Source: Rhizomicrobium sp. | GTDB taxonomy: Bacteria; Pseudomonadota; Alphaproteobacteria; Micropepsales; Micropepsaceae | NCBI GenBank assembly: GCA_037200385.1 | Contig: JBBCGL010000001.1 | Coordinates: 1,922,001-1,986,000 of the forward strand | Length of the DNA: 64,000 nt | Reading direction: 5' to 3' | Shown: in pieces, positions 32,468 to 41,497 of the stretch | How positions within the stretch are numbered: the first letter of the stretch is position 1 | Layout: every line of letters starts with the position of its first letter | Position numbers and translations under genes: made by a program | The notes under the pieces: generated by a model | Told to the model about the DNA's origin: nothing | Databases searched by the model: none | What the model saw: only the letters and a program-made list of their open reading frames with translations

Positions 32468-33741
32468 CCCGGCGTCAGCAGGCCGATCATCGCGCCGCTG
32501 AGGCCGCTGGCCATCGTGCCGGAGACGATGGCGCGCATCGCGAGCGGCACGATCTCGTCGCGGCGGTTCGGGATCAGCGTGCCGAAGCCGGCGATCAGGA
32601 TGCCGACGCTGGCGAAATTGGCGAAGCCGCACATCGCATAGACCATGATCTGCGTGGCGCGCGGGTCCAGCGTGTTGGCCGGCAGGGCCGCGAGCTGCGA
32701 ATAGGCGATAAACTCGTTGAGGATGGTCTTGACGCCCAAAAGGCTGCCGGCCTGCACCGCCTCGTTCCCCGGCACGCCGTAGAGCCAGACCAGGGGCGCG
32801 AACACCCAGCCCAGGATGCGCTGCAGGGTCAGCGGCGCGCCGGCGACGGCGGGGACATGGCCGAGGATGGAATTGACGATCGCGACCAGCGCGGTGGTGA
32901 CGATCAGCATCGCCACGATCTGCAGATAGATCCTGAGGCCGTCCTCGGTGCCGCGCGCCATCGCATCCATGGTGGAGTGGTATTTGTGCTCTTCATCGAC
33001 CTGGCTGACGTCGGTCACCGCGTCGCCCGGCACCATGATGCAAGCGACGACGATCGCTGCCGGCAAGGACATCATCGAAGCGACCAGGATGTGGCCGAGC
33101 GCGCCGGGCAGGACCTTCTCCAGCATGTTGGCGTAGACCACGAACACGGTGCCGGCGACGACGGAAAGGCCGGTGGTCATCAGGATGAAAAGCTCGGTGC
33201 GGGTGATGCGCGGCAGGTAGGGCCGCACCACGAGAGAACCCTCGATATTGCCGAGGAAGACGGTGGCCGCCGAGCCGAGGCCGACCGCGCCGCCGATGCC
33301 CAGCGTGTGGCGCAGCACGAACGCCATGGCGCCGACGATCAGCGGCAGGATGCGCCAATACCACAGGATCGCCGACAGCGCGGAGATGATGATCACCAGC
33401 GGCAGGATGCCGAAGGCGAAGGTCGTCAGGCTGCGCGGATCGACGACGCTGGCCGGAAAGGGCGATGGGCCGCCGCCGACGAAGCCGTAGACGAAGCCCG
33501 TCCCCGCCCGGGTCGCCTCGGTCAGGACGGTCACCACGCCGTTGAGGCCGAACAGGGCGTCGCGCGCCAGCGGCACCTTGAGCAGCAGCAGCGCGATGCC
33601 CGCCTGCAGCGCGATGCCGACGATCGCGATCCGCCAGGGAAAGAGGCGCCGGTTCTCCGAGAACAGCCAAGCGGCCAGAAGGATGACGAATATGCCCAAC
33701 GCCGACTGCAATTGCGACATGAAAGGCTGAAGCTGCGCCAT
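32464..33741 (-). CDS. Concentrative nucleoside transporter, NupC/CNT family
   Basis: This 425-residue membrane protein is a CNT-family nucleoside symporter. About ten hydrophobic segments are visible, with the hallmark GNIEGSLVVRPYLPRITRTELFILMTTG, the GNEAVQAGSLLGVKTILNEFIAY segment and YAMCGFANFASVGILI, which form the nucleoside and Na+/H+ sites. It takes up purine and/or pyrimidine nucleosides. I choose ATG 33741 with GGGGGGATTC before it; a TTG four codons upstream is less likely. It is divergent from pnuC-nadR, so nucleoside and nicotinamide riboside uptake lie side by side. Confidence 0.93.
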   Translation of the reverse strand: MAQLQPFMSQLQSALGIFVILLAAWLFSENRRLFPWRIAIVGIALQAGIALLLLKVPLARDALFGLNGVVTVLTEATRAGTGFVYGFVGGGPSPFPASVVDPRSLTTFAFGILPLVIIISALSAILWYWRILPLIVGAMAFVLRHTLGIGGAVGLGSAATVFLGNIEGSLVVRPYLPRITRTELFILMTTGLSVVAGTVFVVYANMLEKVLPGALGHILVASMMSLPAAIVVACIMVPGDAVTDVSQVDEEHKYHSTMDAMARGTEDGLRIYLQIVAMLIVTTALVAIVNSILGHVPAVAGAPLTLQRILGWVFAPLVWLYGVPGNEAVQAGSLLGVKTILNEFIAYSQLAALPANTLDPRATQIMVYAMCGFANFASVGILIAGFGTLIPNRRDEIVPLAMRAIVSGTMASGLSGAMIGLLTPG

Positions 33742-33828
33742 GAATCCCCCCAAAGCGCTGCCAGCTTACGCGAAACCGTGGGCAGAGGAAGCGGCGCCGT
33801 GGTAGAAGGCCGGTCGCAAGGGGTTTTC

Positions 33829-34410
33829 ATGTCGCCGATCGAGATCATCGCGGCCGTCCTGGGCGTGGCCAATGTCGCGCTGCTGGTCCGGCGCAGCATC
33901 TGGAACTATCCGTTCGGGATCGCAATGGTGGTCCTCTACGGCGTCGTGTTCTTTCAGGCCAAGCTTTATTCCGATGCGGCACTGCAGGTGTTCTTCTTGG
34001 CGGTGCAGATTTATGGCTGGTGGAACTGGCTGCGCGCCCGCGGCGCGGACGGGCTGGCGCGGGTCGAACTCATGAGTAACAGCGCGCGGCTGATCGCCCT
34101 GGCGGTGATCGCAGTCGCGACCGTAGGCGAGGGCTGGTACCTGGCGCGCTACACCCCGGACGCCGCGCCCTGGATGGACGCCAACACCACGGCGGTGAGC
34201 GTGGTGGCGCAGTATCTTCTGTCGGTGCGCAAGCTCGAGAACTGGGTCCTGTGGATCGCGACGGATGTGGTGCAGATCGGGCTCTATTATTGGAAGGGGC
34301 TTTATCCGACGACGGCGCTTTATGCCGTGTTCCTGGTGCTCTCGGTGATCGGGTTCATCGAATGGCGGCGGCAGCTGGACGGCGCGAGCAGGCTCGCGGC
34401 GGCGGCATGA
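33829..34410 (+). CDS. pnuC: Nicotinamide riboside transporter PnuC
   Basis: This 193-residue protein has seven or so short hydrophobic segments with the PnuC landmarks: RRSIWNYPFGIAMVVLYGVVFFQAKLYSDAALQVFF, YGWWNWLR and the C-terminal ENWVLWIATDVVQIGLYYWKGLYPT. PnuC lets nicotinamide riboside enter by facilitated diffusion, and phosphorylation by NadR traps it. The nadR-like gene starts inside the pnuC stop (ATGA), which strongly supports this pairing. No NAD-related riboswitch or NrtR box was recognised upstream. ATG 33829 is preceded by AAGGGGTTTTC. Confidence 0.95.
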   Translation: MSPIEIIAAVLGVANVALLVRRSIWNYPFGIAMVVLYGVVFFQAKLYSDAALQVFFLAVQIYGWWNWLRARGADGLARVELMSNSARLIALAVIAVATVGEGWYLARYTPDAAPWMDANTTAVSVVAQYLLSVRKLENWVLWIATDVVQIGLYYWKGLYPTTALYAVFLVLSVIGFIEWRRQLDGASRLAAAA

Positions 34411-35393
34411 CGCGCGGCTTCCTGCTCGGCAAGTTCATGCCACCGCATCTGGGCCACGTCGCGCTGTGCGATTTCGCGCGCGCCTATTGCGACGAGCTGA
34501 CCGTGCTGGTCTGCACACGGCCCTCGGAGCCGATCGACGGCACGGCGCGCTTTGCCTGGATGCGCGAGCTGTGCCCCGGCGCGCGGGTGGTGCATTACGA
34601 CCGGGAGGTGCCGCAGGAGCCGTCGGAGCATCCCGACTTCTGGGACATCTGGCGCGGCATCGCGCGGGCGGCGCATCCGGAAGCCATCGATTTCGTCTTC
34701 GCGTCCGAAGAATATGGCGCGCGGCTGGCGCATGAACTGCGGGCCGATTTCGTGCCGTTCGACCCCAAGCGGCTGACCCTGCCGGTGTCGGCGACGCAGG
34801 TGCGCGACGATCCGTTCGCCGCCTGGCGTTTCCTGCCGCCGCCGGTGCGGGCGCACTACGTCAAGACGGTGTGCCTGCACGGTCCCGAGAGCACCGGCAA
34901 AAGCACGCTGTCGGCGGCGCTGGCGGCACATTTCGATACGGTGGCGGCGCCGGAATACGGCCGGACCTATTGCGAGGTGTTCGGCAGCGAATGCGACGAA
35001 GACGATCTTCGCGCCATCGTGCGCGGCCATGTGGCGCAGGATTTCGCGGCGCGGCGCGAGGCGAACAAGCTGTTGGTCCTCGACACCGACGCGGTGGAGA
35101 CGGCGGTGTGGGCCGACATGCTGCTGGGTCGGCGGCCGGCCGATCTCGACAGCGTGGCGCGGACCGCCGACCTCTACCTTCTGTGCGACATCGACGTGCC
35201 ATGGACCTTCGACGGGACGCGCTACAGCCATCTGGCGGCGATGGAAGAGCGCAAACGCTTCTTCGCGCTGTGCCGCGACGAATTGGAGAGGCGTCGCCTG
35301 CCCTATGTGCTGGTCTCCGGGCCGCATGAGACGCGGCTCAAGACCGCCGTGGACGCGATCACGGCACGCTTTCCGGAGGTGGCGACGCCATGA
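34407..35393 (+). CDS. nadR: NadR-like NMN adenylyltransferase / ribosylnicotinamide kinase
   Basis: In this 328-residue bifunctional protein the N-terminal domain is an NMN adenylyltransferase: GKFMPPHLGHVALCDFA has the nucleotide H-x-G-H motif (residues 14-17), and VSATQVR (127-133) is the ISxTxxR motif. The C-terminal domain is a P-loop kinase, GPESTGKST at 159-167, that phosphorylates nicotinamide riboside. Unlike enterobacterial NadR there is no N-terminal helix-turn-helix, so no repressor role is expected. It overlaps pnuC by four bases and the acyltransferase gene start by four bases. Together PnuC and NadR form a salvage route from nicotinamide riboside to NAD. Confidence 0.95.
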   Translation: MTRGFLLGKFMPPHLGHVALCDFARAYCDELTVLVCTRPSEPIDGTARFAWMRELCPGARVVHYDREVPQEPSEHPDFWDIWRGIARAAHPEAIDFVFASEEYGARLAHELRADFVPFDPKRLTLPVSATQVRDDPFAAWRFLPPPVRAHYVKTVCLHGPESTGKSTLSAALAAHFDTVAAPEYGRTYCEVFGSECDEDDLRAIVRGHVAQDFAARREANKLLVLDTDAVETAVWADMLLGRRPADLDSVARTADLYLLCDIDVPWTFDGTRYSHLAAMEERKRFFALCRDELERRRLPYVLVSGPHETRLKTAVDAITARFPEVATP

Positions 35394-36550
35394 GCGAAAG
35401 GCCCGGCGAAATCCGCGCCCTCGCGGGGGCGCGCGCCATCCCGCCGCTGATCCTGGTGCTCTATCATTTCTGCGAGGGGCACGGCTATCGCGACTTCAAG
35501 CCGTTCGACCTGGTGGTCGGGCACGGCTATCTGTGGGTCGAGTTCTTCTTCGCGCTGTCGGGATTCATCCTGACCTATGTCTACGGGGCGCGCGTCCGGG
35601 ACTTCTGGCGCGGCCGGACCTACAAGGAATTCCTCATCGCGCGGCTCGCGCGGCTCTACCCGCTGCACCTGGCGATGCTGCTGCTGATGCTCGTCCTGAT
35701 GCTCGTCATCGACGGCGTCGCGCATGCGACGGGCGGGCATTCGATCTTCGAGCTGCCCTATCACCCCATCCTGACCTGGCCAAGCTTCGTCGCGAACCTC
35801 TTCCTGGTGCAGGCGTGGAACATCTTTCCCTACCTGACCTGGAACGGCGCGAGCTGGTTCGTAAGCGTGGAGTTCCTGCTCTGCCTGCTGTTTCCCGCCT
35901 ATCTCGTGCTGGCGCAGCGCGGCTGGCTGAGCGCCATCGGGTTGGTCGCAGCCGGCGTCGCCGGGCTGGCCTGGCTCTCCTTCACCGGCAAGCACGGCCT
36001 CGACATCACCTTCCACAACGGCATCTTCCGCGGGATGAGCGCCTTCGCCGCCGGCGTCGGGATGAGCGTGCTGCACGGCAAGACGAAAGCCGCCGGCGAC
36101 GCCCTGCCCGAAACGGTGCTCTCGCTGCTGCAGCTCGGTGTGCTGGTCTGGCTGGGTTACGGCCTGTTCGACAATGGCTGGTCGCACACCGCACGCGACA
36201 TCTACACCGTGCTGCCGATGTTCGCGCTGGTCTATGCGCTCAGCTTCGACCGCGGCTTCCTGGCGCGGTTCTTTCAGACCGGCGTACTGCGGCGGCTGGG
36301 CGAATGGTCCTATGCGATCTATATCGGCCAGACGATCTTCCTGCAGCTGATCCGCGTCGCCGAGAGCTTCTATCCGGCGGACGCCACGCCGATCTTCGGG
36401 ATGCGCTTCGCCGACCTCATCTGGTGGCCGGAGCCCTTCGCCCTGCTGGCGGTCTGCATCGCCTGGGGTTGGTTCCTCAGCACCTATGGCGAGATCCCGG
36501 CAAACCGCGCACTGCGGCGCTTTTTCGCGCCCAAACCCGCCACGGCTTGA
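35390..36550 (+). CDS. Acyltransferase family 3 membrane protein
   Basis: This 386-residue protein has about ten hydrophobic segments and the acyltransferase 3 pattern: early EIRALAGARAIPPLILVLYHFCEGHG with the conserved His, then WVEFFFALSGFILTYVY, FLIARLARLYPLHLAML and SWFVSVEFLLCLLFP. These enzymes O-acylate sugars, lipids or polysaccharides at the membrane. It overlaps the nadR-like gene by four bases, though no functional link is evident, so the operon may be fortuitous. The C-terminus is short with no SGNH domain attached. A small CCCCG-AAA-CGGGG hairpin follows the gene at 36551-36563. Confidence 0.9.
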   Translation: MSERPGEIRALAGARAIPPLILVLYHFCEGHGYRDFKPFDLVVGHGYLWVEFFFALSGFILTYVYGARVRDFWRGRTYKEFLIARLARLYPLHLAMLLLMLVLMLVIDGVAHATGGHSIFELPYHPILTWPSFVANLFLVQAWNIFPYLTWNGASWFVSVEFLLCLLFPAYLVLAQRGWLSAIGLVAAGVAGLAWLSFTGKHGLDITFHNGIFRGMSAFAAGVGMSVLHGKTKAAGDALPETVLSLLQLGVLVWLGYGLFDNGWSHTARDIYTVLPMFALVYALSFDRGFLARFFQTGVLRRLGEWSYAIYIGQTIFLQLIRVAESFYPADATPIFGMRFADLIWWPEPFALLAVCIAWGWFLSTYGEIPANRALRRFFAPKPATA

Positions 36551-36618
36551 CCCCGAAACGGGGCTGCGCCATCACTCTGCCCCTGCCATTCCACCCTCTT
36601 TCCAACGGAGTTTTCGCC

Positions 36619-37530
36619 ATGACCATCGAGTTCAAGGGCAAGGTCGCCATCGTCACCGGCGCCGGCGGCGGGCTGGGCCGCGCACACGCGCTCGACCTGG
36701 CCAAGCGCGGCGCCAAGGTCGTGGTCAACGACCTGGGCGGCTCGGTCGACGGCACGGGCGGCAACTCCGCCGCGGCGGAAGCCGTGGTGAAGGAGATCAC
36801 GGATGCCGGCGGCGAGGCGATCGCCAATGGCGCGTCGGTCAGCGACGACGCGGGCGTCGCCCATCTCGTCGCCCAGGTGATGGACAAGTGGGGCCGGGTC
36901 GACATCCTGGTCGCCAATGCCGGCATCCTGCGCGACAAGTCCTTCGCCAAGATGGAGATGAAGGATTTCGACGCGGTGATGGCCGTGCACCTGATGGGCA
37001 CGGTCAAGCCCTGCAAGGCGCTGTGGGAGATCTTCAAGAAGCAGCAATATGGCCGCATCGTCGTGACGACCTCGTCGACCGGCCTGTACGGCAATTTCGG
37101 CCAGACCAATTACGGCGCGGCGAAGCTCTCGCTGATCGGCTTCATGAACACGCTGAAGCTCGAAGGCGCCAAGGACAACATCAAGGTCAACGCGATCTGC
37201 CCGGTCGCCGGCACGCGCATGACCGAAGGCCTGATGCCGCCGAACATCCTCGCCATGCTCAAGCCGGAATATGTCACGCCGGCGGTGGTGTACCTGGTGA
37301 GCGAGGACGCGCCGACCGGCACGATCCTGACGGCGGCAGCGGGCGTGTTCGCGGCGGCGCAGATCGTGGAGACCGACGGCGTCAATCTCGGCCATGCCGC
37401 GACGGCCGACGACGTGGCGGCGAACATCGCCAAGATCACGGACTTCAAGGACGCGAAGCACTACAACCAGGGCGGCGAGCAGAGCCAGAAGTTCTTCGCG
37501 CGGGTGCAGGACACGCCGGCGGTGGGATAG
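36619..37530 (+). CDS. SDR, MFE-2-like (3R)-hydroxyacyl-CoA dehydrogenase
   Basis: In this 303-residue SDR, TGAGGGLGRAHALDLAKRGAKV and VNDLGGSVDGTG are diagnostic of the dehydrogenase domain of peroxisomal multifunctional enzyme 2 and its bacterial relatives. NAGILRD, the Ser in TTSSTGLYGN and the Tyr-x3-Lys in NYGAAKLSL complete the active site. The C-terminal 50 residues, beyond an ordinary SDR, resemble the segment linking the domains in MFE-2. It would oxidise 3-hydroxyacyl-CoA in beta-oxidation of unusual acids or steroid side chains. ATG 36619 is preceded by CGGAG. No hydratase domain gene is adjacent. Confidence 0.92.
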   Translation: MTIEFKGKVAIVTGAGGGLGRAHALDLAKRGAKVVVNDLGGSVDGTGGNSAAAEAVVKEITDAGGEAIANGASVSDDAGVAHLVAQVMDKWGRVDILVANAGILRDKSFAKMEMKDFDAVMAVHLMGTVKPCKALWEIFKKQQYGRIVVTTSSTGLYGNFGQTNYGAAKLSLIGFMNTLKLEGAKDNIKVNAICPVAGTRMTEGLMPPNILAMLKPEYVTPAVVYLVSEDAPTGTILTAAAGVFAAAQIVETDGVNLGHAATADDVAANIAKITDFKDAKHYNQGGEQSQKFFARVQDTPAVG

Positions 37531-37573
37531 ACGCTGCGCCGCCCCCTCCGTCTCGGCGCTGCGCGCCGAGCCA

Positions 37574-37597
37574 CCTCCCCCGTAACCACGGGGGAGG
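37574..37597. terminator. Bidirectional terminator hairpin
   Basis: A 10-base perfect stem, CCTCCCCCGT with ACGGGGGAGG, around an AACC loop lies between the convergent SDR and antiporter genes. A second hairpin, CTCGGCGC with GCGCCGAG, sits just before it (37552-37570). There are no long T-runs, but position between convergent genes and stem strength support transcription termination on both strands. Confidence 0.6.
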
Positions 37598-37609
37598 AAA
37601 GGAAGCGGT

Positions 37610-39388
37610 TCAGCCCTCTTTTTTTCCGATCCATTTCCTGAACAAGGCGCGGAGCCGCGGGGCGGGCCGCGCCTTTTGTTCTTCGTCGAAGCGCAGGCCC
37701 GCTTCGGCGACCTCGTCGCCGTCCAGCGCGCGCACCGTCAGGATGCAATTGCCGAGCGGCAGGCGATCGCCGATCTCGGGTGCCTGGTCGAAGCGCTCGG
37801 CGAACAGCCCGGCGATGGTCTGCTTGCCGTCGAGTCCCGCGAGACTGAGATCGTACATCGCCGACAGCATCGCCAGCGGCGCCGAGCCGTGGAGCGCGAA
37901 CTCGCAATCGCAATCATCGGCCGCGCCCGCCTCGGCCAGGGGGGCGAACAAGCTGTCGAGCCGCGCGACGCGCAGGGCCGACGCCAGAAGATAAGCGTAG
38001 TCGCCGCTCTTCAGCTTGCCCGCTTCGGACGGCTCCAGGATCTGGCGATTGCGCACGACCAGCGCGGTGCGCGCCCAGCGCGGCATCGCCGCCACGTTGA
38101 GCACGCGGCTGTCGGGCAGGATGGGGTAGCCCACCAGTTCGACATCGGTCTGGCCGGGGAGATCGATCTCGATCCGCTGCACCGCGGCGGTGCGGCGCGG
38201 CAGGACCTGGCGCAGGCGGCCCGCCACGGCTTTCGTGGTCCAGCCCTGCAGGAGCAGCGACACCAGCACGACGAAGAAGGCGGTGTCGAAATAGAGCTCG
38301 GCATGCGGCAGATGCGCCAGGGTCGGCACGGCCGCGAGGAAGATGCTGACCGCGCCGCGCAGGCCGACCCAGCTCACGAAGGTCTTCTCGCGCCAATCGA
38401 AGCCGAAGGGCTGCAAGCTCGCCCAGGTCGCGACGGGCCGCGCGACGAAGATGAGGAACAGCGAAAGGCCCAATGCGGGAAGCGCGATGCCGACCAGGCG
38501 GTGCGGCGCCGCCAGCAGGCCGAGCATGAGGAACATCACGATCTGCGCCAGCCACATCACCGCGTCGTTCAGCGACAGGATGCCGGCATAGGCCCGCACC
38601 GGACGGTTGCCGACGACCAGCCCCGCGATATAGGCGGCAAAGAAGCCGGAGCCGCCCGCCGTCGCCGCGAGCGCGAAGATCAGCACCGCTCCGGCGATGG
38701 CGAGCAGCGGATGCAGTCCGCTCGGCAGCTTGGCCCGGTTGAGCAGCTCGACCAGCGCGAAGCCGCCGCCCAAGCCGATGGCGGCACCGATCCCGGCCTG
38801 CTGGAGCAGCGATCCGGCAATGGCGAGAGCGCCCATCCCGCCCGGCGCGGCGATGAAGGCGATGGTCGTCATGGTCAGGAACACCGCGACCGGATCGTTG
38901 GTGCCGGATTCCAGCTCGAGGATCGCGCCGGCGCGGCGGCGCAATTGCACGCCGCCGGCCCGCAACAGGAAGAAGACGGCGGCCGCATCGGTCGACGCCA
39001 CCACGGCGCCGAGGAGGAAGCTCTGGGCCGGGCCCAGACGGAGGAGATAGGCCGCGGCGACCGCCGTCAGCGCCGCGGTGACGAGCACGCCGAAGGTCGC
39101 CAGCACCAGCGCCGGCGCGAGCAGGCCGCGAAACGCCGCCAGCCGGGTGCGCAAACCGCCATCGAACAGGATGACGCTCAGCGCCAGGGATCCGATCAGA
39201 TTGGCGAGATGGTAATCGGAGAAGTGGAGCCCGCCCGGGCCATCCTCGCCCGCGAGCATGCCGACGCCGAGGAAGACCAGCAGCATGGGCGCACCGAAGC
39301 GCGTCGCGATCAGGCTCGACAGGATGCCCGCGATGATCAGCGCGGCGCCGAGCAGCAGGACGGTGTTGGCGGTTTCCAAGGCTTCCAT
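37610..39388 (-). CDS. Potassium/proton antiporter, CvrA/NhaP2 type
   Basis: This 592-residue protein is of the CPA1 family. Residues about 5-385 form the 12-13 helix Na+/H+ exchanger domain, with GAVVASTDAAAVFFLLR and ELESGTNDPVAVFLT, the ion-binding and transport motifs of NhaP2. A TrkA_C domain follows (about 400-480; IEIDLPGQTDVELVGYPI), then a CorC/HlyC-like region. This is the architecture of CvrA (formerly NhaP2), a K+/H+ antiporter that lowers cytosolic K+ and pH. I choose ATG 39388, since the longer frame lacks transmembrane sequence. It converges on the SDR gene across the terminator hairpins. Confidence 0.93.
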   Translation of the reverse strand: MEALETANTVLLLGAALIIAGILSSLIATRFGAPMLLVFLGVGMLAGEDGPGGLHFSDYHLANLIGSLALSVILFDGGLRTRLAAFRGLLAPALVLATFGVLVTAALTAVAAAYLLRLGPAQSFLLGAVVASTDAAAVFFLLRAGGVQLRRRAGAILELESGTNDPVAVFLTMTTIAFIAAPGGMGALAIAGSLLQQAGIGAAIGLGGGFALVELLNRAKLPSGLHPLLAIAGAVLIFALAATAGGSGFFAAYIAGLVVGNRPVRAYAGILSLNDAVMWLAQIVMFLMLGLLAAPHRLVGIALPALGLSLFLIFVARPVATWASLQPFGFDWREKTFVSWVGLRGAVSIFLAAVPTLAHLPHAELYFDTAFFVVLVSLLLQGWTTKAVAGRLRQVLPRRTAAVQRIEIDLPGQTDVELVGYPILPDSRVLNVAAMPRWARTALVVRNRQILEPSEAGKLKSGDYAYLLASALRVARLDSLFAPLAEAGAADDCDCEFALHGSAPLAMLSAMYDLSLAGLDGKQTIAGLFAERFDQAPEIGDRLPLGNCILTVRALDGDEVAEAGLRFDEEQKARPAPRLRALFRKWIGKKEG

Positions 39389-39487
39389 CCGTTCGAGATA
39401 GGACAGACGGCGGCGCAATTCCAGTCGCGCCGCCTTGTCGCGTGCGATATCGGATGAAACACTGGCGACGAAGATGGACGCCAAGTC

Positions 39488-40330
39488 ATGATCACCGGCA
39501 TCGACCACATCGCGATCGAAGTGAAGGACTTCGAAGCCGCGCTACGCGGCTATCAGGCGGTCTTCGGCGTCGTGCCGAACTGGCGCGGGCGCCTGGACGG
39601 CGTGCAACATGCCTGGTTCCAGTTCTCCAACATGGCGCTGGATGTCATCGGCGCCGACGGCGAAAGCGAAGCTGCCGATGCCGTCCGCGCCGAAATCGCA
39701 CGGTTCGGGGAGGGTATCTGGGGACTGGGCTTTGCGGTGCCGGACCTCGAGGGCGCGCGGCGGCTTTTCGAACGGCGCGGACTCGCGTTCGTGCCGTCGC
39801 ATGTCGCGCGCTCCGTCGCGGATGACGGACGCGTGCGCGAATGGCGGATCGCCGTGCTGCGGCGCAACTCCGCGCACGGCCTGGCGCAATTCCTGGTCGA
39901 GAGCGGCGCCGAGCGCTGGCCGGCCGCCGCGCCGCAGTTCGGCGCGGCCTCCGTCACGGCGCTCGATCACGTCGTGATCGCCACCACCGATCCGGAGCGT
40001 GCGGTGGCCTATTATGGCGGCCGGCTCGGACTCGACCTGCGGCTCGACCGCACGAATGAGGAATGGGGCGCGCGCCAGCTGTTCTTCCGCTGCGGCGACG
40101 CGGTCGTCGAGATCGGCGCGAGCCTGAAGGCGCCGGCGAGCGGTGCGAGAGACCGCTTCGGCGGCCTCGCCTGGCGGGTGCGCGATCCGGACGGCGCGCG
40201 GGCACGCATCGCGGCGGCCGGCCTCGACGTGTCGGAGGTGCGGAGCGGGCGCAAGCCGGGAACGAAGGTCTTCACGGTGCGCAGCGGCACCGGCGGCGTA
40301 CCGACCCTGATGCTGTCGGGCAACGATTAG
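39488..40330 (+). CDS. VOC superfamily protein with two glyoxalase-fold modules
   Basis: This 280-residue protein has two vicinal oxygen chelate repeats. The first starts ITGIDHIAIEVKDFEAALRGYQAVFG, the second VTALDHVVIATTDPERAVAYYGGRLGLDLRL, each with the His at the start of the fold that often binds metal. Members include glyoxalases, dioxygenases and resistance proteins. The second module keeps Glu in DAVVEIGAS. The substrate cannot be assigned. It starts 99 bases from the antiporter gene, divergently, and likely has its own promoter. It is followed by a small membrane protein gene. Confidence 0.87.
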   Translation: MITGIDHIAIEVKDFEAALRGYQAVFGVVPNWRGRLDGVQHAWFQFSNMALDVIGADGESEAADAVRAEIARFGEGIWGLGFAVPDLEGARRLFERRGLAFVPSHVARSVADDGRVREWRIAVLRRNSAHGLAQFLVESGAERWPAAAPQFGAASVTALDHVVIATTDPERAVAYYGGRLGLDLRLDRTNEEWGARQLFFRCGDAVVEIGASLKAPASGARDRFGGLAWRVRDPDGARARIAAAGLDVSEVRSGRKPGTKVFTVRSGTGGVPTLMLSGND

Positions 40331-40440
40331 AGCCTGTCGCGATCGGCCGATTCGCTCGCACTGACGGCGCCGCCTCAAAGCCGCTCTTCTTCGCGCGGCG
40401 ATGCCGTGATAAAAATCGCCTCCGAGCGGTGGAGACGCAG

Positions 40441-40665
40441 ATGTTCAAGCTGGGCGTATTCCTGGAGTATTTGGGTGGCGGCATCCTGGCATTGCTTCTG
40501 CTCTCGACGATCGGCTTGCTCCTGACGGGCGGATCGTTCGAACACGTCAAGGAGCCGGACCGGACGATGATGTCCGTCTCGGTCTTCCTGGGCCCGGCGC
40601 TCCTGTTCGCGGGCTGGGCCATGAAGAAGGCGTCCCTTACCGAACCGCCAAGGCAAAAGGACTGA
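40441..40665 (+). CDS. Small membrane protein of unknown function
   Basis: This 74-residue protein is not recognised. It has two predicted transmembrane helices (about residues 9-29 and 44-63) joined by a short loop with FEHVKEPDRTM, then a basic tail ending RQKD. The start ATG 40441 follows GGTGGAGACGCAG, a good ribosome site, and upstream GATAAAAAT is AT-rich for this region and could be a -10. Codon use looks genuine. It stands between the VOC gene and a convergent small membrane protein gene. Confidence 0.65.
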   Translation: MFKLGVFLEYLGGGILALLLLSTIGLLLTGGSFEHVKEPDRTMMSVSVFLGPALLFAGWAMKKASLTEPPRQKD

Positions 40666-40671
40666 GGCAAA

Positions 40672-41043
40672 TCAGCCCCGCTTGAGGCGTCCGCCCGCGA
40701 CGCTCAGCAGGACCAGCGAGACGAAGAAGGTCAGGTGGTACCAGAGCGGAAACTGGTGCCAGATCATCGTGACGTGGTAGTAGCCCCAGAAGAGCAGCAA
40801 TAGCACGCCGGCGATCAGCGGCGCACGCGAACGCTCACCGCTCGCCAGTGCGGCGATGAAGCCCGCCGCCAGCGTCCCCAGGAAGCTGATGGCGAGACGC
40901 TCCGCCTGCGCGGCGGTCGTCGCGTGCGCGAGCAGTGCGGCATTCAGCGCCGGGTCGGCCGCCCGGATCGCGAAACTGATGCCCAGCACGACGACGAACC
41001 AGGCCGCGATGCCCAGCACGACGCCCAAAATCCTGCGAACCAT
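40672..41043 (-). CDS. Four-helix membrane protein of unknown function
   Basis: This 123-residue protein is not recognised. Four hydrophobic stretches (about residues 5-25, 50-68, 75-92 and 98-116) fill most of the chain, with short polar loops including MIWHQFPLWYH. The C-terminus is basic (GRLKRG). ATG 41043 has GGGGGAATGAC before it. There is no catalytic motif. Such small proteins are often annotated as hypothetical membrane proteins. It is convergent with the preceding small membrane protein gene with a six-base gap. Confidence 0.7.
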   Translation of the reverse strand: MVRRILGVVLGIAAWFVVVLGISFAIRAADPALNAALLAHATTAAQAERLAISFLGTLAAGFIAALASGERSRAPLIAGVLLLLFWGYYHVTMIWHQFPLWYHLTFFVSLVLLSVAGGRLKRG

Positions 41044-41314
41044 GTCATTCCCCCTCCACGCGGTGTTCGCGGCGCCCAAACGGGGGCTCGCGCTCCGGTA
41101 AAGGCAGCGTGGCACGGCGCGCAGGCCGGTTGAAGGCCGCACCCACCCTATCTGGAGAGCGATGCGCCGGGGACAAGGATTGGATGCATTCGATTTTCGC
41201 ATGGCTCGCATTCGGTGCAATGCAGCATGCCCGCTATTGTGGACTCCCCAACGCGCCCCATTTCCCGGTCATGGCCAGGCGAGACGGTCTCGCCGGCCGA
41301 TAATGGAGTGGGTC

Positions 41315-41497
41315 ATGCGTGACGAAAGCTATACCGACAGTTTCGGCGCCAAGGTGCTGATGTTCGCGATGATCGCAGGCGCGGCGCTGCTGTTCCTGGA
41401 GGCGACCTGGTCGCCGGTGATCCAGGGCGGCGAGAAGCATGCCACGGTGCAGACCGTGACCATGCCGCCGGCGCCCCAGCGGCTCGCACGCAACTAG
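41315..41497 (+). CDS. Small single-helix membrane protein
   Basis: This 60-residue protein has one hydrophobic helix (about residues 11-28, AKVLMFAMIAGAALLFLEA) and a periplasmic or cytoplasmic tail. I prefer ATG 41315 with GGAG seven bases before it; ATG 41303 adds four residues. Upstream, an 8-base palindrome (GGCGAGAC with GTCTCGCC, 41278-41294) may be an operator. It converges on the spoVR gene with a four-base overlap (41494-41497). Not recognised in any family. Confidence 0.6.
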   Translation: MRDESYTDSFGAKVLMFAMIAGAALLFLEATWSPVIQGGEKHATVQTVTMPPAPQRLARN

